Positions 1 to 5,305 of a DNA stretch of 5,305 nt are shown piece after piece. The notes under the pieces were generated by a model. The model was not told the origin of the DNA. It saw nothing but the letters and a program-made list of their open reading frames with translations, and searched no databases. Source of the stretch: Candidatus Desantisbacteria bacterium CG1_02_38_46 (GTDB taxonomy: Bacteria; Desantisbacteria; UBA1551; UBA1559); the NCBI GenBank assembly GCA_001871015.1, contig MNUO01000056.1:1-5305 (forward strand), written 5' to 3'. How positions within the stretch are numbered: the stretch's first letter is position 1; the number at the start of each line of letters is the position of its first letter. The translations under genes and the position numbers were made by a program.

Positions 1-58
1 TTGGAGCAGAGTAAACTCTGCACTTCCAGAGTGCCTACTTTTGGCCACTACATTGGAG
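1..58. repeat. Intergenic palindromic repeat, long form (left copy)
   Basis: This is a noncoding repeat unit. Positions 6-58 match 5232-5284 at 52 of 53 bases; the single difference is T at 42 against C at 5268. The unit holds a 16-base palindrome GCAGAGTAAACTCTGC (6-21), then a second small hairpin GCACT-TCCAG-AGTGC (20-34), then GGCCACTACA (43-52). TTGGAG occurs at both 1-6 and 53-58, so the unit has a 52-base period and a second unit begins where the first gene starts. The array probably continues leftward out of the window. No transposase or regular spacer pattern is visible. Confidence 0.9.
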
Positions 59-60
59 GG
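55..60 (+). promoter_or_regulatory. Ribosome binding site made from the repeat edge
   Basis: GGAGGG lies at the 3' edge of the repeat, whose usual continuation here is GGAGCAG. It is 11 bases upstream of ATG at 72 and overlaps the alternative GTG at 60, so it favours the ATG start. Use as a ribosome binding site is inferred from position and sequence only. Confidence 0.5.
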
Positions 61-71
61 TGAAAGGGATT

Positions 72-305
72 ATGAAGAAAAAAGATATTCAATACCATTT
101 AAAAAAAAGATGGGAAGAAGTGCATAAAATTGAAGTAGAAGAACTAAAAAAAACTTCCTTAAAAGATAAATTACTCCAGATTCTGGCAATGTCCGATTTG
201 GGTAAATATTTAAAATTGCCCATTAAAAAAACCGATTCTTCTGTTCAAATGATCATTGCCCGCTGGCAACGTTTAAAAAATTATTATTCTCATGAGACAA
301 AATAA
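72..305 (+). CDS. Small helical protein, putative partner of the downstream nucleotidyltransferase
   Basis: This 77-residue protein has no signal peptide, membrane segment or cysteine motif. It is rich in Lys and Glu and looks mostly alpha-helical. The N-terminal part carries a RWEEVHKIEVEELKKTS stretch (about 13-29), followed by KLLQILAMSDLG and a C-terminal IIARWQRLKNYY segment. Small proteins with the pattern RW-x-x-V-x(3)-E-x-EELR...RW-x-RL are, as I recall, often encoded directly upstream of stand-alone nucleotidyltransferases; this is family memory, not a search result. The ATG at 72 is preferred over GTG at 60 because GGAGGG (55-60) overlaps the GTG. The end overlaps the next gene by 14 bases, implying translational coupling. 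The role is unknown; an antitoxin-like or regulatory partner of the nucleotidyltransferase is the leading guess. Confidence 0.75.
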   Translation: MKKKDIQYHLKKRWEEVHKIEVEELKKTSLKDKLLQILAMSDLGKYLKLPIKKTDSSVQMIIARWQRLKNYYSHETK

Positions 306-873
306 AATAAAACATCTTTTTAATCCTCTGGAAGCATTACTTAAATTTTTATCTGCTCTTGGTGTTAAGAATGTAATTATTGGAGGAATTGCTGCAAGCC
401 TTCTGGGAAAAACACGTTTTACTGCTGATATTGATGGTCTCATTTTTCTCTCGGACAAAGAACTAGAAAATTTTCTAAAAAAAGCAGGTAATTATGGTTT
501 ATTACCAAGAATTAAAAATGTTCTTGAATTTGTTCAAAAGAATAGAGTTATTCTTCTTAAACATAAGGATAGTGGCATTAATATTGATCTTTCTCTGGGA
601 CTTATTCCTTTTGAATTTGAAGTTTTAAATCATGCTCATCCTTTTAAAATAGGAAATATAGTTCTTTATTTGCCAACTCCTGAGGATTTAATAATAATGA
701 AAGCGGTGGCTCATAGACCACAGGATTTAGAGGATATTCGCTCTATTTTAGAGGTTAATCTCAATATTGACTTTAAGCGTATTAAATATTGGGTTAAAGA
801 ATTTGCTAAGGTTTTGGAAATGCCAGAAATATTTGATGATTTGAAAAAACTTATTTCTCATGCTGGAGGATAA
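292..873 (+). CDS. AbiEii-like nucleotidyltransferase-fold protein
   Basis: This 193-residue protein shows the core of the minimal nucleotidyltransferase fold: GG at 31-32 after a hydrophobic strand, the T-x-D-x-D motif (T44, D46, D48), and a third acidic residue in INIDLSLG (D99). After [19 protein letters not shown] (about 127-145) comes a helical tail. The PEDL...K...R..D..D pattern (K137, R142, D145, D148) resembles the AbiEii/type IV toxin nucleotidyltransferase group. All three metal-binding acids are present, so it may be catalytically active, transferring nucleotides to a tRNA, protein or other target; the substrate cannot be read here. No Shine-Dalgarno sequence precedes ATG 292, and the gene starts inside the preceding one, so translation is probably coupled. 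It is AT-rich compared with the genes downstream. Alternatives are an orphan antibiotic-resistance-like nucleotidyltransferase or the effector of a two-gene toxin-antitoxin module. Confidence 0.8.
   Translation: MRQNKIKHLFNPLEALLKFLSALGVKNVIIGGIAASLLGKTRFTADIDGLIFLSDKELENFLKKAGNYGLLPRIKNVLEFVQKNRVILLKHKDSGINIDLSLGLIPFEFEVLNHAHPFKIGNIVLYLPTPEDLIIMKAVAHRPQDLEDIRSILEVNLNIDFKRIKYWVKEFAKVLEMPEIFDDLKKLISHAGG
865..869 (+). promoter_or_regulatory. ribBA ribosome binding site inside the end of the nucleotidyltransferase gene
   Basis: GGAGG is formed by the last two Gly codons (GGA GGA) of the upstream gene. It sits 5 bases before TTG at 875, a good spacing, while the ATG at 860 lies upstream of it and has no such site. 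This site decides the ribBA start and ties ribBA translation to the upstream gene. Confidence 0.75.
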
Positions 874-874
874 T

Positions 875-2080
875 TTGAAATTTGCAAGTATTCCAGATGC
901 AATTAGTGATGTAAAAAAAGGGAAATTTGTTATTGTGGTGGATGATAAGGATCGTGAAAATGAAGGAGATCTTATTATTGCCGCAGAAAAAGTAACCCCA
1001 CAGGCAATAAATTTTATGGCGAAGGTTGCCAGGGGATTAATTTGCCTTGCTGCGACTGAGGAGAGACTTGATGGATTGAAACTGTCCCCAATGGTAGACG
1101 AAAACACATCTTTAATGGGAACGCCTTTTACAGTTTCCGTAGATGCAAAAAAGGGAGTTACAACCGGAATTTCTGCACATGACCGGGCTAGAACAATCAA
1201 AACTATAATTGACAGGAGGACGAAACCTGAAGATCTTGCAAGGCCCGGGCATATTTTTCCTTTGAGAGCACATCCAGCAGGAACGCTTCGTCGAGCAGGT
1301 CATACAGATGCAGCGGTTGACCTTGCAAAACTTGCAGGTCTGTATCCTGCAGGTGCATTGTGTGAAATTATGGCTGAGAGTGGGAAAATGGCAAGATTGC
1401 CAGCACTTATGAAATTAGCAAGTTTTTATAAATTAAAAATTATTACTATTGCCGATTTGATCAGGTATCGGCGCAAAATTGAAAAATTGGTTAAACCTAT
1501 AATAACTACAAAATTACCCACACGATACACAGAATTCAAATTGATAGTCTATGAGGATATCACAAACAATCAACATCATTTAGCACTGGTGAAAGGCGAA
1601 GTCAAGGGAAAGAAAAATGTCCTGGTGAGGATGCATTCCCAGTGCCTTACAGGAGATGTATTTCGAAGCCTGCGCTGTGATTGTGGTGAACAGTTACGCA
1701 AATCACTTAAGATTATCGGGAAATCTAAAAGAGGCGTGGTTGTGTATATGTGCCAGGAAGGACGTGGTATAGGGCTTGTGAACAAGTTAAGGGCATATGA
1801 ACTTCAGGATAGAGGACTTGATACAGTGGAGGCAAATTTAAAACTTGGATTTCAGTCAGATTTAAGGGACTATGGCATTGGTGCGCAGATATTGGTGGAC
1901 CTGGGTTTAACGAGCATCAGGATTCTGACGAACAATCCACGCAAGATTGTTGGTTTAAGAGGTTATGGCTTGAAGGTTGTAGAGAGAATTCCAATTGAGA
2001 TTCCACCAACAAAGTATAACATCAAATATCTGAAGACAAAGAAGAAAAAAATGGGACATATTTTAAAGGGGGGTGATTAA
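875..2080 (+). CDS. ribBA: Bifunctional 3,4-dihydroxy-2-butanone-4-phosphate synthase / GTP cyclohydrolase II
   Basis: This cytoplasmic enzyme supplies both branches of riboflavin synthesis: ribulose 5-phosphate to dihydroxybutanone phosphate (N-terminal domain), and GTP to diaminohydroxypyrimidine ribosylamino phosphate (C-terminal domain). With the TTG start it has 401 residues, the usual family length. The RibB domain (about 1-200) shows the [10 protein letters not shown] loop (R27, E28, E30, D32), GHTDAAVDL with metal-binding H143, and CEIM with E164. The RibA domain (about 205-395) has the zinc cysteines C257, C268 and C270 in C-x10-C-x-C spacing, QEGRGIGL at 294-301, and probable catalytic Tyr308 and Arg331. 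The TTG is chosen because GGAGG sits 5 bases upstream and the protein then begins MKFASI, as in relatives. One mild oddity is HTD where HTE is usual. The stop codon abuts the ribH start. Confidence 0.97.
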   Translation: MKFASIPDAISDVKKGKFVIVVDDKDRENEGDLIIAAEKVTPQAINFMAKVARGLICLAATEERLDGLKLSPMVDENTSLMGTPFTVSVDAKKGVTTGISAHDRARTIKTIIDRRTKPEDLARPGHIFPLRAHPAGTLRRAGHTDAAVDLAKLAGLYPAGALCEIMAESGKMARLPALMKLASFYKLKIITIADLIRYRRKIEKLVKPIITTKLPTRYTEFKLIVYEDITNNQHHLALVKGEVKGKKNVLVRMHSQCLTGDVFRSLRCDCGEQLRKSLKIIGKSKRGVVVYMCQEGRGIGLVNKLRAYELQDRGLDTVEANLKLGFQSDLRDYGIGAQILVDLGLTSIRILTNNPRKIVGLRGYGLKVVERIPIEIPPTKYNIKYLKTKKKKMGHILKGGD

Positions 2081-2548
2081 ATGAAAAAGGTATACAAGGG
2101 TTCATTGATTGGAAAGGGGCTGAGGTTTGCTATTGTGGTTTCCAGGTTCAATGAGTTTGTAACCGCACGGCTTTTAGAGGGTGCACAGGATTGTCTGGAA
2201 CGTCATGGCATTGAAGAAGATGATATTGAAGTCGTGTGGGTGCCGGGTTCTTTTGAAATTCCTTTTGCGGCAATGAAGATTGCTAAGGGAAAGAGATTCG
2301 ATGCAATCGTATGCCTGGGAACGCTCATACGCGGTGATACACCACACTTTGATTATATTGCCAGGGAAGTAACAAAGGGTATTGCAGGAGTATCCATTTC
2401 AACTGGTGTTCCTGCAATATTCGGGATAATAACTGCGGATTCACTTGACCAGGCAATCCAGCGCGCTGGAACAAAAGAAGGAAATAAAGGCTGGCAGGCT
2501 GCTCTTTTTGCAATAGAAATGGCAAATCTTACAAAAGAATTGAAATAA
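2081..2548 (+). CDS. ribH: 6,7-dimethyl-8-ribityllumazine synthase
   Basis: This enzyme catalyses the penultimate step of riboflavin synthesis, condensing the butanone phosphate made by RibBA with the ribitylaminopyrimidine to give lumazine. The family assembles as pentamers or 60-subunit capsids. The protein has 155 residues, full length. Signatures in order are [15 protein letters not shown] (21-35), VPGSFEIP (54-61), [11 protein letters not shown] (83-93), [10 protein letters not shown] (109-118) and [10 protein letters not shown] (128-137). F23, H89 and R128 correspond to the active-site F22, H88 and R127 of the Bacillus subtilis enzyme. A strong AGGGGGGTGAT ribosome binding site overlaps the end of ribBA, and there is no gap between the two genes, so they are translated from one message. 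The riboflavin synthase (ribE) and deaminase/reductase (ribD) genes are not nearby in the window. Confidence 0.97.
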   Translation: MKKVYKGSLIGKGLRFAIVVSRFNEFVTARLLEGAQDCLERHGIEEDDIEVVWVPGSFEIPFAAMKIAKGKRFDAIVCLGTLIRGDTPHFDYIAREVTKGIAGVSISTGVPAIFGIITADSLDQAIQRAGTKEGNKGWQAALFAIEMANLTKELK

Positions 2549-2550
2549 AA

Positions 2551-2630
2551 TGTAGTGGCAGAGTTTACTCGACATTAATGCAGACCAAGGTCTGCCACTA
2601 CATTGGAGCAGAGTAAACTCGGCCACTACA
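2551..2630. repeat. Compound inverted repeat between ribH and nusB
   Basis: The first 20 bases (2551-2570) and the last 20 (2611-2630) are reverse complements at 19 of 20 positions, with A2560 facing G2621. Inside is a perfect 7-base-pair hairpin GCAGACC-AA-GGTCTGC (2580-2595). The first 12 bases TGTAGTGGCAGA also pair perfectly with 2591-2602, so two alternative long stems are possible. Positions 2603-2630 are a 28-base short form of the window-end repeat (TTGGAGCAGAGTAAACTC then a changed GGCCACTACA). The element fills nearly the whole 93-base gap. No T-run follows the stem on the + strand, so it is not a standard terminator; it could affect message stability or separate two transcription units. 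Confidence 0.9.
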
Positions 2631-2632
2631 AT
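2603..2632 (+). promoter_or_regulatory. Possible promoter at the repeat/nusB junction
   Basis: TACAAT (2627-2632) matches the sigma-70 -10 consensus at five of six bases. TTGGAG (2603-2608) lies 18 bases upstream and shares only TTG with the -35 consensus. Transcription would begin near 2639, almost on the nusB ATG at 2642. That would give a nearly leaderless message and fit the lack of a ribosome binding site there. The -10 is completed by the AAT just outside the repeat. This is weak, position-based evidence. Confidence 0.25.
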
Positions 2633-2641
2633 TATTGTGAC

Positions 2642-3058
2642 ATGAAAATAAGAAGAAAAGCACGCGAATTGGCTCTCCAGGTTTTATTTCAGATAGATGT
2701 AGGGGAAATTGTCCTGGAGGATACGATTAAAAATTTCTGGAAGATTGAAAAAGTTCTTCCGGAGATCAGGGATTTTACCCTCAGGTTATCAAGGGGGGTA
2801 ATGGAAAATATTACCCAGATTAATGAGGTTATAACAAAATACACAAAGAACTGGACAATTAATCGTATAAATAATATTGACAGAAACATCCTTCGGATTG
2901 CAATTTATGAACTTCTTTACTGTCCAGATATTCCTTATAAGGTTGCGATAAATGAGGCAATCGAGATTGCCAAGAAGTACGGAACACTGGAGTCCGGCAA
3001 ATTTATAAATGGGGTGCTGGATAAGGTGGCAAAAGAAAAGGGCAAAGATGAAAAGTGA
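2642..3058 (+). CDS. nusB: Transcription antitermination factor NusB
   Basis: NusB is an all-helical RNA-binding protein. With NusE (ribosomal S10) it binds boxA RNA and takes part in the antitermination complex, mainly on rRNA operons. From ATG 2642 it has 138 residues, matching the family. It shows the basic N-terminus [19 protein letters not shown] (1-19), the central [17 protein letters not shown] (about 79-95), and [19 protein letters not shown] (about 98-116) followed by [13 protein letters not shown]. An upstream in-frame TTG at 2603 would translate the repeat and is rejected. No convincing ribosome binding site precedes 2642, since the bases upstream are ATTATTGTGAC, which is unusual in this otherwise strongly marked block. 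ribH-nusB order is common in bacteria. The end overlaps radA by 11 bases. Confidence 0.96.
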   Translation: MKIRRKARELALQVLFQIDVGEIVLEDTIKNFWKIEKVLPEIRDFTLRLSRGVMENITQINEVITKYTKNWTINRINNIDRNILRIAIYELLYCPDIPYKVAINEAIEIAKKYGTLESGKFINGVLDKVAKEKGKDEK

Positions 3059-4424
3059 GAGGAAGGACAGAACAAAATTCTTCTGTCAGGAATGTGGATA
3101 CGAATCGCTAAAATGGATTGGACACTGTCCGGATTGTGGTAAGTGGAATACATTTGTTGAGGAAGTGCTGCCAGCACACTCTACTCAGGCCCAAGCATTT
3201 ATAAGTTATGACAAGCCTAAGCCAATCAAAGATATAGAAGTTCAGGAAAACTTGCGCATCTCCACTAATATGGAAGAATTTGACCGGGTCCTGGGTGGTG
3301 GACTTGTGGCTGGTTCGGTAATTTTGATAGGTGGAGACCCTGGCATAGGGAAATCAACACTTCTCCTGCAAGCTTCAAACAATTTAAGTCAAAGCAAAGA
3401 TGGATTGGTGTTATATGTTTCTGGAGAAGAATCAAGTTCGCAGACGAAATTAAGGGCAGAAAGGCTGAGGTTGAGCTCAGAGAATTTGTATGTTCTTTCA
3501 GAAACGAATTTAGATGTCATCCTTGACCATATAAGTAAGTTAAATCCTAATGCAGTAGTCATTGATTCAATCCAGACGATGTTTCGTTCAGGACTATCTT
3601 CAAGTCCTGGCAGCATTACACAGGTCAGGGAGTGTACTGCTCAGTTGATGTACCTTGCCAAAAGCAAGGGTATTATAGTTTTTATTATAGGGCACGTGAC
3701 CAAAGAAGGCAACCTTGCAGGTCCAAAAGTCCTTGAACACATTGTTGACACTGTGCTTTATTTTGAAGGTGATGAGCATCGTCTTTATCGGGTCTTGCGC
3801 ACAACTAAAAATCGGTTTGGTTCTACCAATGAAATCGGCATATTTGAAATGAGAAGTAACGGTCTGGTTCAAGTTGGAAATCCATCCCAGGTTTTCTTGA
3901 GCGAAAGACCTGTAGGTTCTCCTGGTTCTGTAGTTGTAGCTACACAGGAGGGGGACCGACCGATTTTAGTGGAGGTTCAGGCGTTAGTCACAGGTTCAAA
4001 TTTCGGCATGCCTCAGCGCAGAACCACAGGAGTGGATTATAACAGAGTTTCCCTGTTGATAGCAGTGTTAGAGAAGAGGGCAGGATTACAGGTTGGAGGT
4101 TGTGATGCATTTGTAAATGTCGCTGGAGGAATAAAGGTTGATGAGCCAGCAGCAGACCTGGGTATAATTATTGCAATAGCCTCAAGTTTTAAGGATATTC
4201 CAGTGGAGCAAGGGGTTGTCGTCTTAGGTGAAGTGGGATTATCAGGAGAAGTAAGAGCGGTTAACTATGCAGAAAGGAGGATTAAAGAATCGGAGAAATT
4301 AGGGTTTAAAAAATGTATTGTTCCAAATGGAAATTTAAAAGAACTTCAAAAATTCAAAGGTATTGAAATTGTTGGCGTGAGGATGATTCAGGAATCAATA
4401 GCAGAGTGTTTGAAAAGGGGGTGA
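3048..4424 (+). CDS. radA: DNA repair protein RadA (Sms)
   Basis: RadA is a RecA-like DnaB-type branch-migration ATPase that helps process recombination intermediates. The protein has 458 residues, essentially the same as E. coli RadA. Domains in order: an N-terminal zinc finger C-x2-C-x10-C-x2-C (C13, C16, C27, C30); a RecA-type ATPase with Walker [11 protein letters not shown] (95-104, K102), Walker B ending at D173 (VVIDSIQT), and the RadA-specific KNRFG motif (254-258); and a C-terminal Lon-like domain (about 275-455). That last domain reads EPAADLG (366-372) where Lon carries its catalytic serine, so it is non-proteolytic, as in the family. ATG 3048 is chosen over an upstream ATG at 3009 inside nusB because AAGGG (3038-3042) lies 5 bases before it and the zinc finger then sits at the normal distance. 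It is translationally coupled to nusB. Confidence 0.97.
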   Translation: MKSERKDRTKFFCQECGYESLKWIGHCPDCGKWNTFVEEVLPAHSTQAQAFISYDKPKPIKDIEVQENLRISTNMEEFDRVLGGGLVAGSVILIGGDPGIGKSTLLLQASNNLSQSKDGLVLYVSGEESSSQTKLRAERLRLSSENLYVLSETNLDVILDHISKLNPNAVVIDSIQTMFRSGLSSSPGSITQVRECTAQLMYLAKSKGIIVFIIGHVTKEGNLAGPKVLEHIVDTVLYFEGDEHRLYRVLRTTKNRFGSTNEIGIFEMRSNGLVQVGNPSQVFLSERPVGSPGSVVVATQEGDRPILVEVQALVTGSNFGMPQRRTTGVDYNRVSLLIAVLEKRAGLQVGGCDAFVNVAGGIKVDEPAADLGIIIAIASSFKDIPVEQGVVVLGEVGLSGEVRAVNYAERRIKESEKLGFKKCIVPNGNLKELQKFKGIEIVGVRMIQESIAECLKRG

Positions 4425-4427
4425 ATC

Positions 4428-5225
4428 ATGAATTTTCTTAATATTTTATTTATAATTTTATGTGCAGCATTAGGATATTATATCGGACATTTTGAACCTT
4501 CGTTTGCAGTCCTTGGTGGACTTGTAGCTATTGGTGTAGTGATTATTGAACAGGCAATTCGAAGTGTAGGGCATGCGATGAAAGGTGAGGAACAAATTTT
4601 ACAGGGGGAAATAGAGAAAACTGAAACCGTCAGTGCTGTTAAATTATTAGATACAAGTGTAATTATAGATGGCAGGATTGCTGATGTCGGTGAAACCGGA
4701 TTTATTGAGGGGACATTGGTTATTCCTCGATTTGTTCTTCAGGAACTTCAGCGTATTGCTGATTCAGATGACCCTTTGAAGAGGAACCGTGGAAGACGAG
4801 GGTTAGACATATTGAATAAATTACAACAGAGCAAAGTAGTTAAAGTCCAGATACAGGATAAAGATTTTCCGGAGATTAAAGAGGTTGATGCAAAACTTGT
4901 GAAATTAGGGAGTTTATTAAATGCAAAGATTATCACAAACGATTTTAATCTGAACAAAGTTGCACAGTTTCAGGGTGTTAAAGTGCTGAACTTAAACGAG
5001 TTAAGCAATGTGGTCAAGCCCGTTGTGTTGCCTGGAGAGGAAATGTCAGTTTTTGTCGCCAAGGAAGGAAAGGATGCAAAGCAGGGTGTGGCATACTTAG
5101 ATGATGGGACAATGGTTGTGATTGAAGATGGTAAACACTATATAAGTAAGACTATTAATGTGGTGGTCACAAGTGTGCTTCAAACTCCTGCTGGAAGAAT
5201 GATATTTACAAAAATTAGAGAATAA
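4428..5225 (+). CDS. yacL: YacL-family membrane PIN-TRAM protein (short form)
   Basis: This 265-residue protein joins a membrane anchor, a PIN nuclease-fold domain and a TRAM RNA-binding domain. Two hydrophobic segments (about 3-20 and 25-43) anchor it. The PIN domain (about 71-190) has the acidic residues expected of a metal-dependent RNase: D75 ([11 protein letters not shown]), E106 (LQEL), D154 and D172 (TNDFNLNKV), with the hallmark [13 protein letters not shown] (118-130). The TRAM domain (about 200-263) contains [25 protein letters not shown] and the SVLQT-AGRMIF ending. Family members are predicted membrane-associated RNases of unclear target. Bacillus YacL is about 100 residues longer, with more membrane helices at the N-terminus; this version keeps only two. 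The ATG follows radA by 3 bases with AAAAGGGGGTGA as ribosome binding site. The radA-yacL link is conserved in many bacteria, often with disA between, which is absent here. Confidence 0.93.
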   Translation: MNFLNILFIILCAALGYYIGHFEPSFAVLGGLVAIGVVIIEQAIRSVGHAMKGEEQILQGEIEKTETVSAVKLLDTSVIIDGRIADVGETGFIEGTLVIPRFVLQELQRIADSDDPLKRNRGRRGLDILNKLQQSKVVKVQIQDKDFPEIKEVDAKLVKLGSLLNAKIITNDFNLNKVAQFQGVKVLNLNELSNVVKPVVLPGEEMSVFVAKEGKDAKQGVAYLDDGTMVVIEDGKHYISKTINVVVTSVLQTPAGRMIFTKIRE

Positions 5226-5247
5226 AAAAAGGCAGAGTAAACTCTGC
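5222..5247 (-). terminator. Possible intrinsic terminator reading leftward
   Basis: Read on the minus strand, the repeat hairpin GCAGAG-TTTA-CTCTGC (5247-5232) is followed by CTTTTTTTATT (5231-5221): a short GC stem, a tetraloop and a T-tract. It could stop a leftward transcript from a gene beyond the window. On the + strand the same hairpin has no T-run after it, so it would not end the yacL transcript in the standard way. The stem is only 6 base pairs and the A-run may be chance. Confidence 0.3.
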
Positions 5248-5305
5248 ACTTCCAGAGTGCCTACTTTCGGCCACTACATTGGAGCAGAGTAAACTCTGCC
5301 ACTAC
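5231..5305. repeat. Intergenic palindromic repeat, long form followed by short form (right copy)
   Basis: The copy begins 5 bases after the yacL stop. Positions 5232-5284 repeat the left copy (6-58) with one mismatch. A short unit then follows from TTGGAG at 5279 through a second perfect GCAGAGTAAACTCTGC palindrome (5284-5299) to CACTAC at the window end. The short unit lacks the middle section (from CACTTCCAG to the TTTCGG before CCACTAC) and matches 2603-2629 at all but one base. The array seems to continue beyond 5305. Confidence 0.9.

Noticed and set aside
270-296. R-x6-H pattern (RLKNYYSH) in the small protein, reminiscent of a HEPN RNase motif in a HEPN-nucleotidyltransferase toxin pair
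   Set aside because: HEPN domains exceed 100 residues and place the motif between long helices. Here it is at the very C-terminus of a 77-residue protein, so chance is likelier.
860-874. ATG 860 as the ribBA start
   Set aside because: There is no Shine-Dalgarno sequence before it; GGAGG lies downstream of it and fits TTG 875, which also gives the family-typical N-terminus.
1-875. FMN riboswitch controlling ribBA-ribH
   Set aside because: No RFN-element-like conserved segments are visible upstream, and there is no leader between the nucleotidyltransferase gene and ribBA to hold one.
748-1200. A 150-codon open frame on the minus strand
   Set aside because: It lies antisense to the end of the nucleotidyltransferase gene and the ribBA N-terminus, shows no recognisable domain, and is a shadow of strongly conserved coding sequence.
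2551-2630. Rho-independent terminator after ribH
   Set aside because: The arms are long, but neither the inner nor the outer stem is followed by a T-run on the + strand.
2603-2641. N-terminal extension of NusB from TTG 2603
   Set aside because: It would translate the palindromic repeat. NusB proteins begin near the basic MKIRRKARE segment, and the length from ATG 2642 (138 residues) is normal.
3009-3047. N-terminal extension of RadA from ATG 3009
   Set aside because: It lies inside nusB without a ribosome binding site. ATG 3048 has AAGGG five bases upstream and gives the standard RadA start.
1-5305. CRISPR array or insertion sequence as explanation of the repeats
   Set aside because: The units are few, dispersed and without uniform spacers, there are no cas genes or transposase, and I see no clear target-site duplication around the 2551-2630 element. 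A MITE-like origin remains possible but unproven.

Overview
The window is a bacterial, single-strand (+) housekeeping gene block of about 5.2 kb, bracketed and interrupted by copies of a short palindromic repeat. No gene is supported on the minus strand. In order it holds: a repeat copy (1-58); a two-gene AT-rich cassette of a 77-residue helical protein and an AbiEii-like nucleotidyltransferase (72-873); ribBA (875-2080) and ribH (2081-2548) for riboflavin synthesis; a complex inverted repeat (2551-2630); nusB (2642-3058), radA (3048-4424) and a short YacL-type membrane PIN-TRAM protein (4428-5225); and another repeat copy (5231-5305) that runs off the window end.

The genes are tightly packed. 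The small gene and the nucleotidyltransferase overlap by 14 bases. The last codons of the nucleotidyltransferase hold the ribosome binding site of ribBA. ribBA and ribH abut, nusB and radA overlap by 11 bases, and radA and the PIN-TRAM gene are 3 bases apart. The only real intergenic gap inside the block (ribH-nusB, 93 bases) is almost wholly filled by the repeat. This suggests one or two transcription units: [small protein-nucleotidyltransferase-ribBA-ribH] and [nusB-radA-yacL], with the repeat as the joint.

Functionally, RibBA makes both precursors of riboflavin (dihydroxybutanone phosphate, and the pyrimidine from GTP), and RibH joins the butanone phosphate to the pyrimidine to give lumazine. 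ribD, ribE and an FMN riboswitch are not in the window. ribH-nusB and radA-yacL are common bacterial neighbourhoods. The nucleotidyltransferase pair is the accessory component; hand counts on sampled lines give about 30% GC there against about 43% in radA.

Organism: clearly a bacterium (NusB, RadA, fused RibBA, Shine-Dalgarno sites of the GGAGG/AAGGGGG type), with housekeeping GC near 40%. The radA-yacL link is best known from Firmicutes but is wider. The dense intergenic palindromic repeats give an impression, from memory and unverified, of uncultivated candidate-phylum genomes (Omnitrophota/Desantisbacteria-like). I cannot assign a taxon from this sequence. The most noteworthy signals are the modular repeat family with compensatory stem changes, its placement directly in front of genes (supplying a ribosome binding site or a possible promoter), and the putative toxin-antitoxin-like pair coupled to ribBA.
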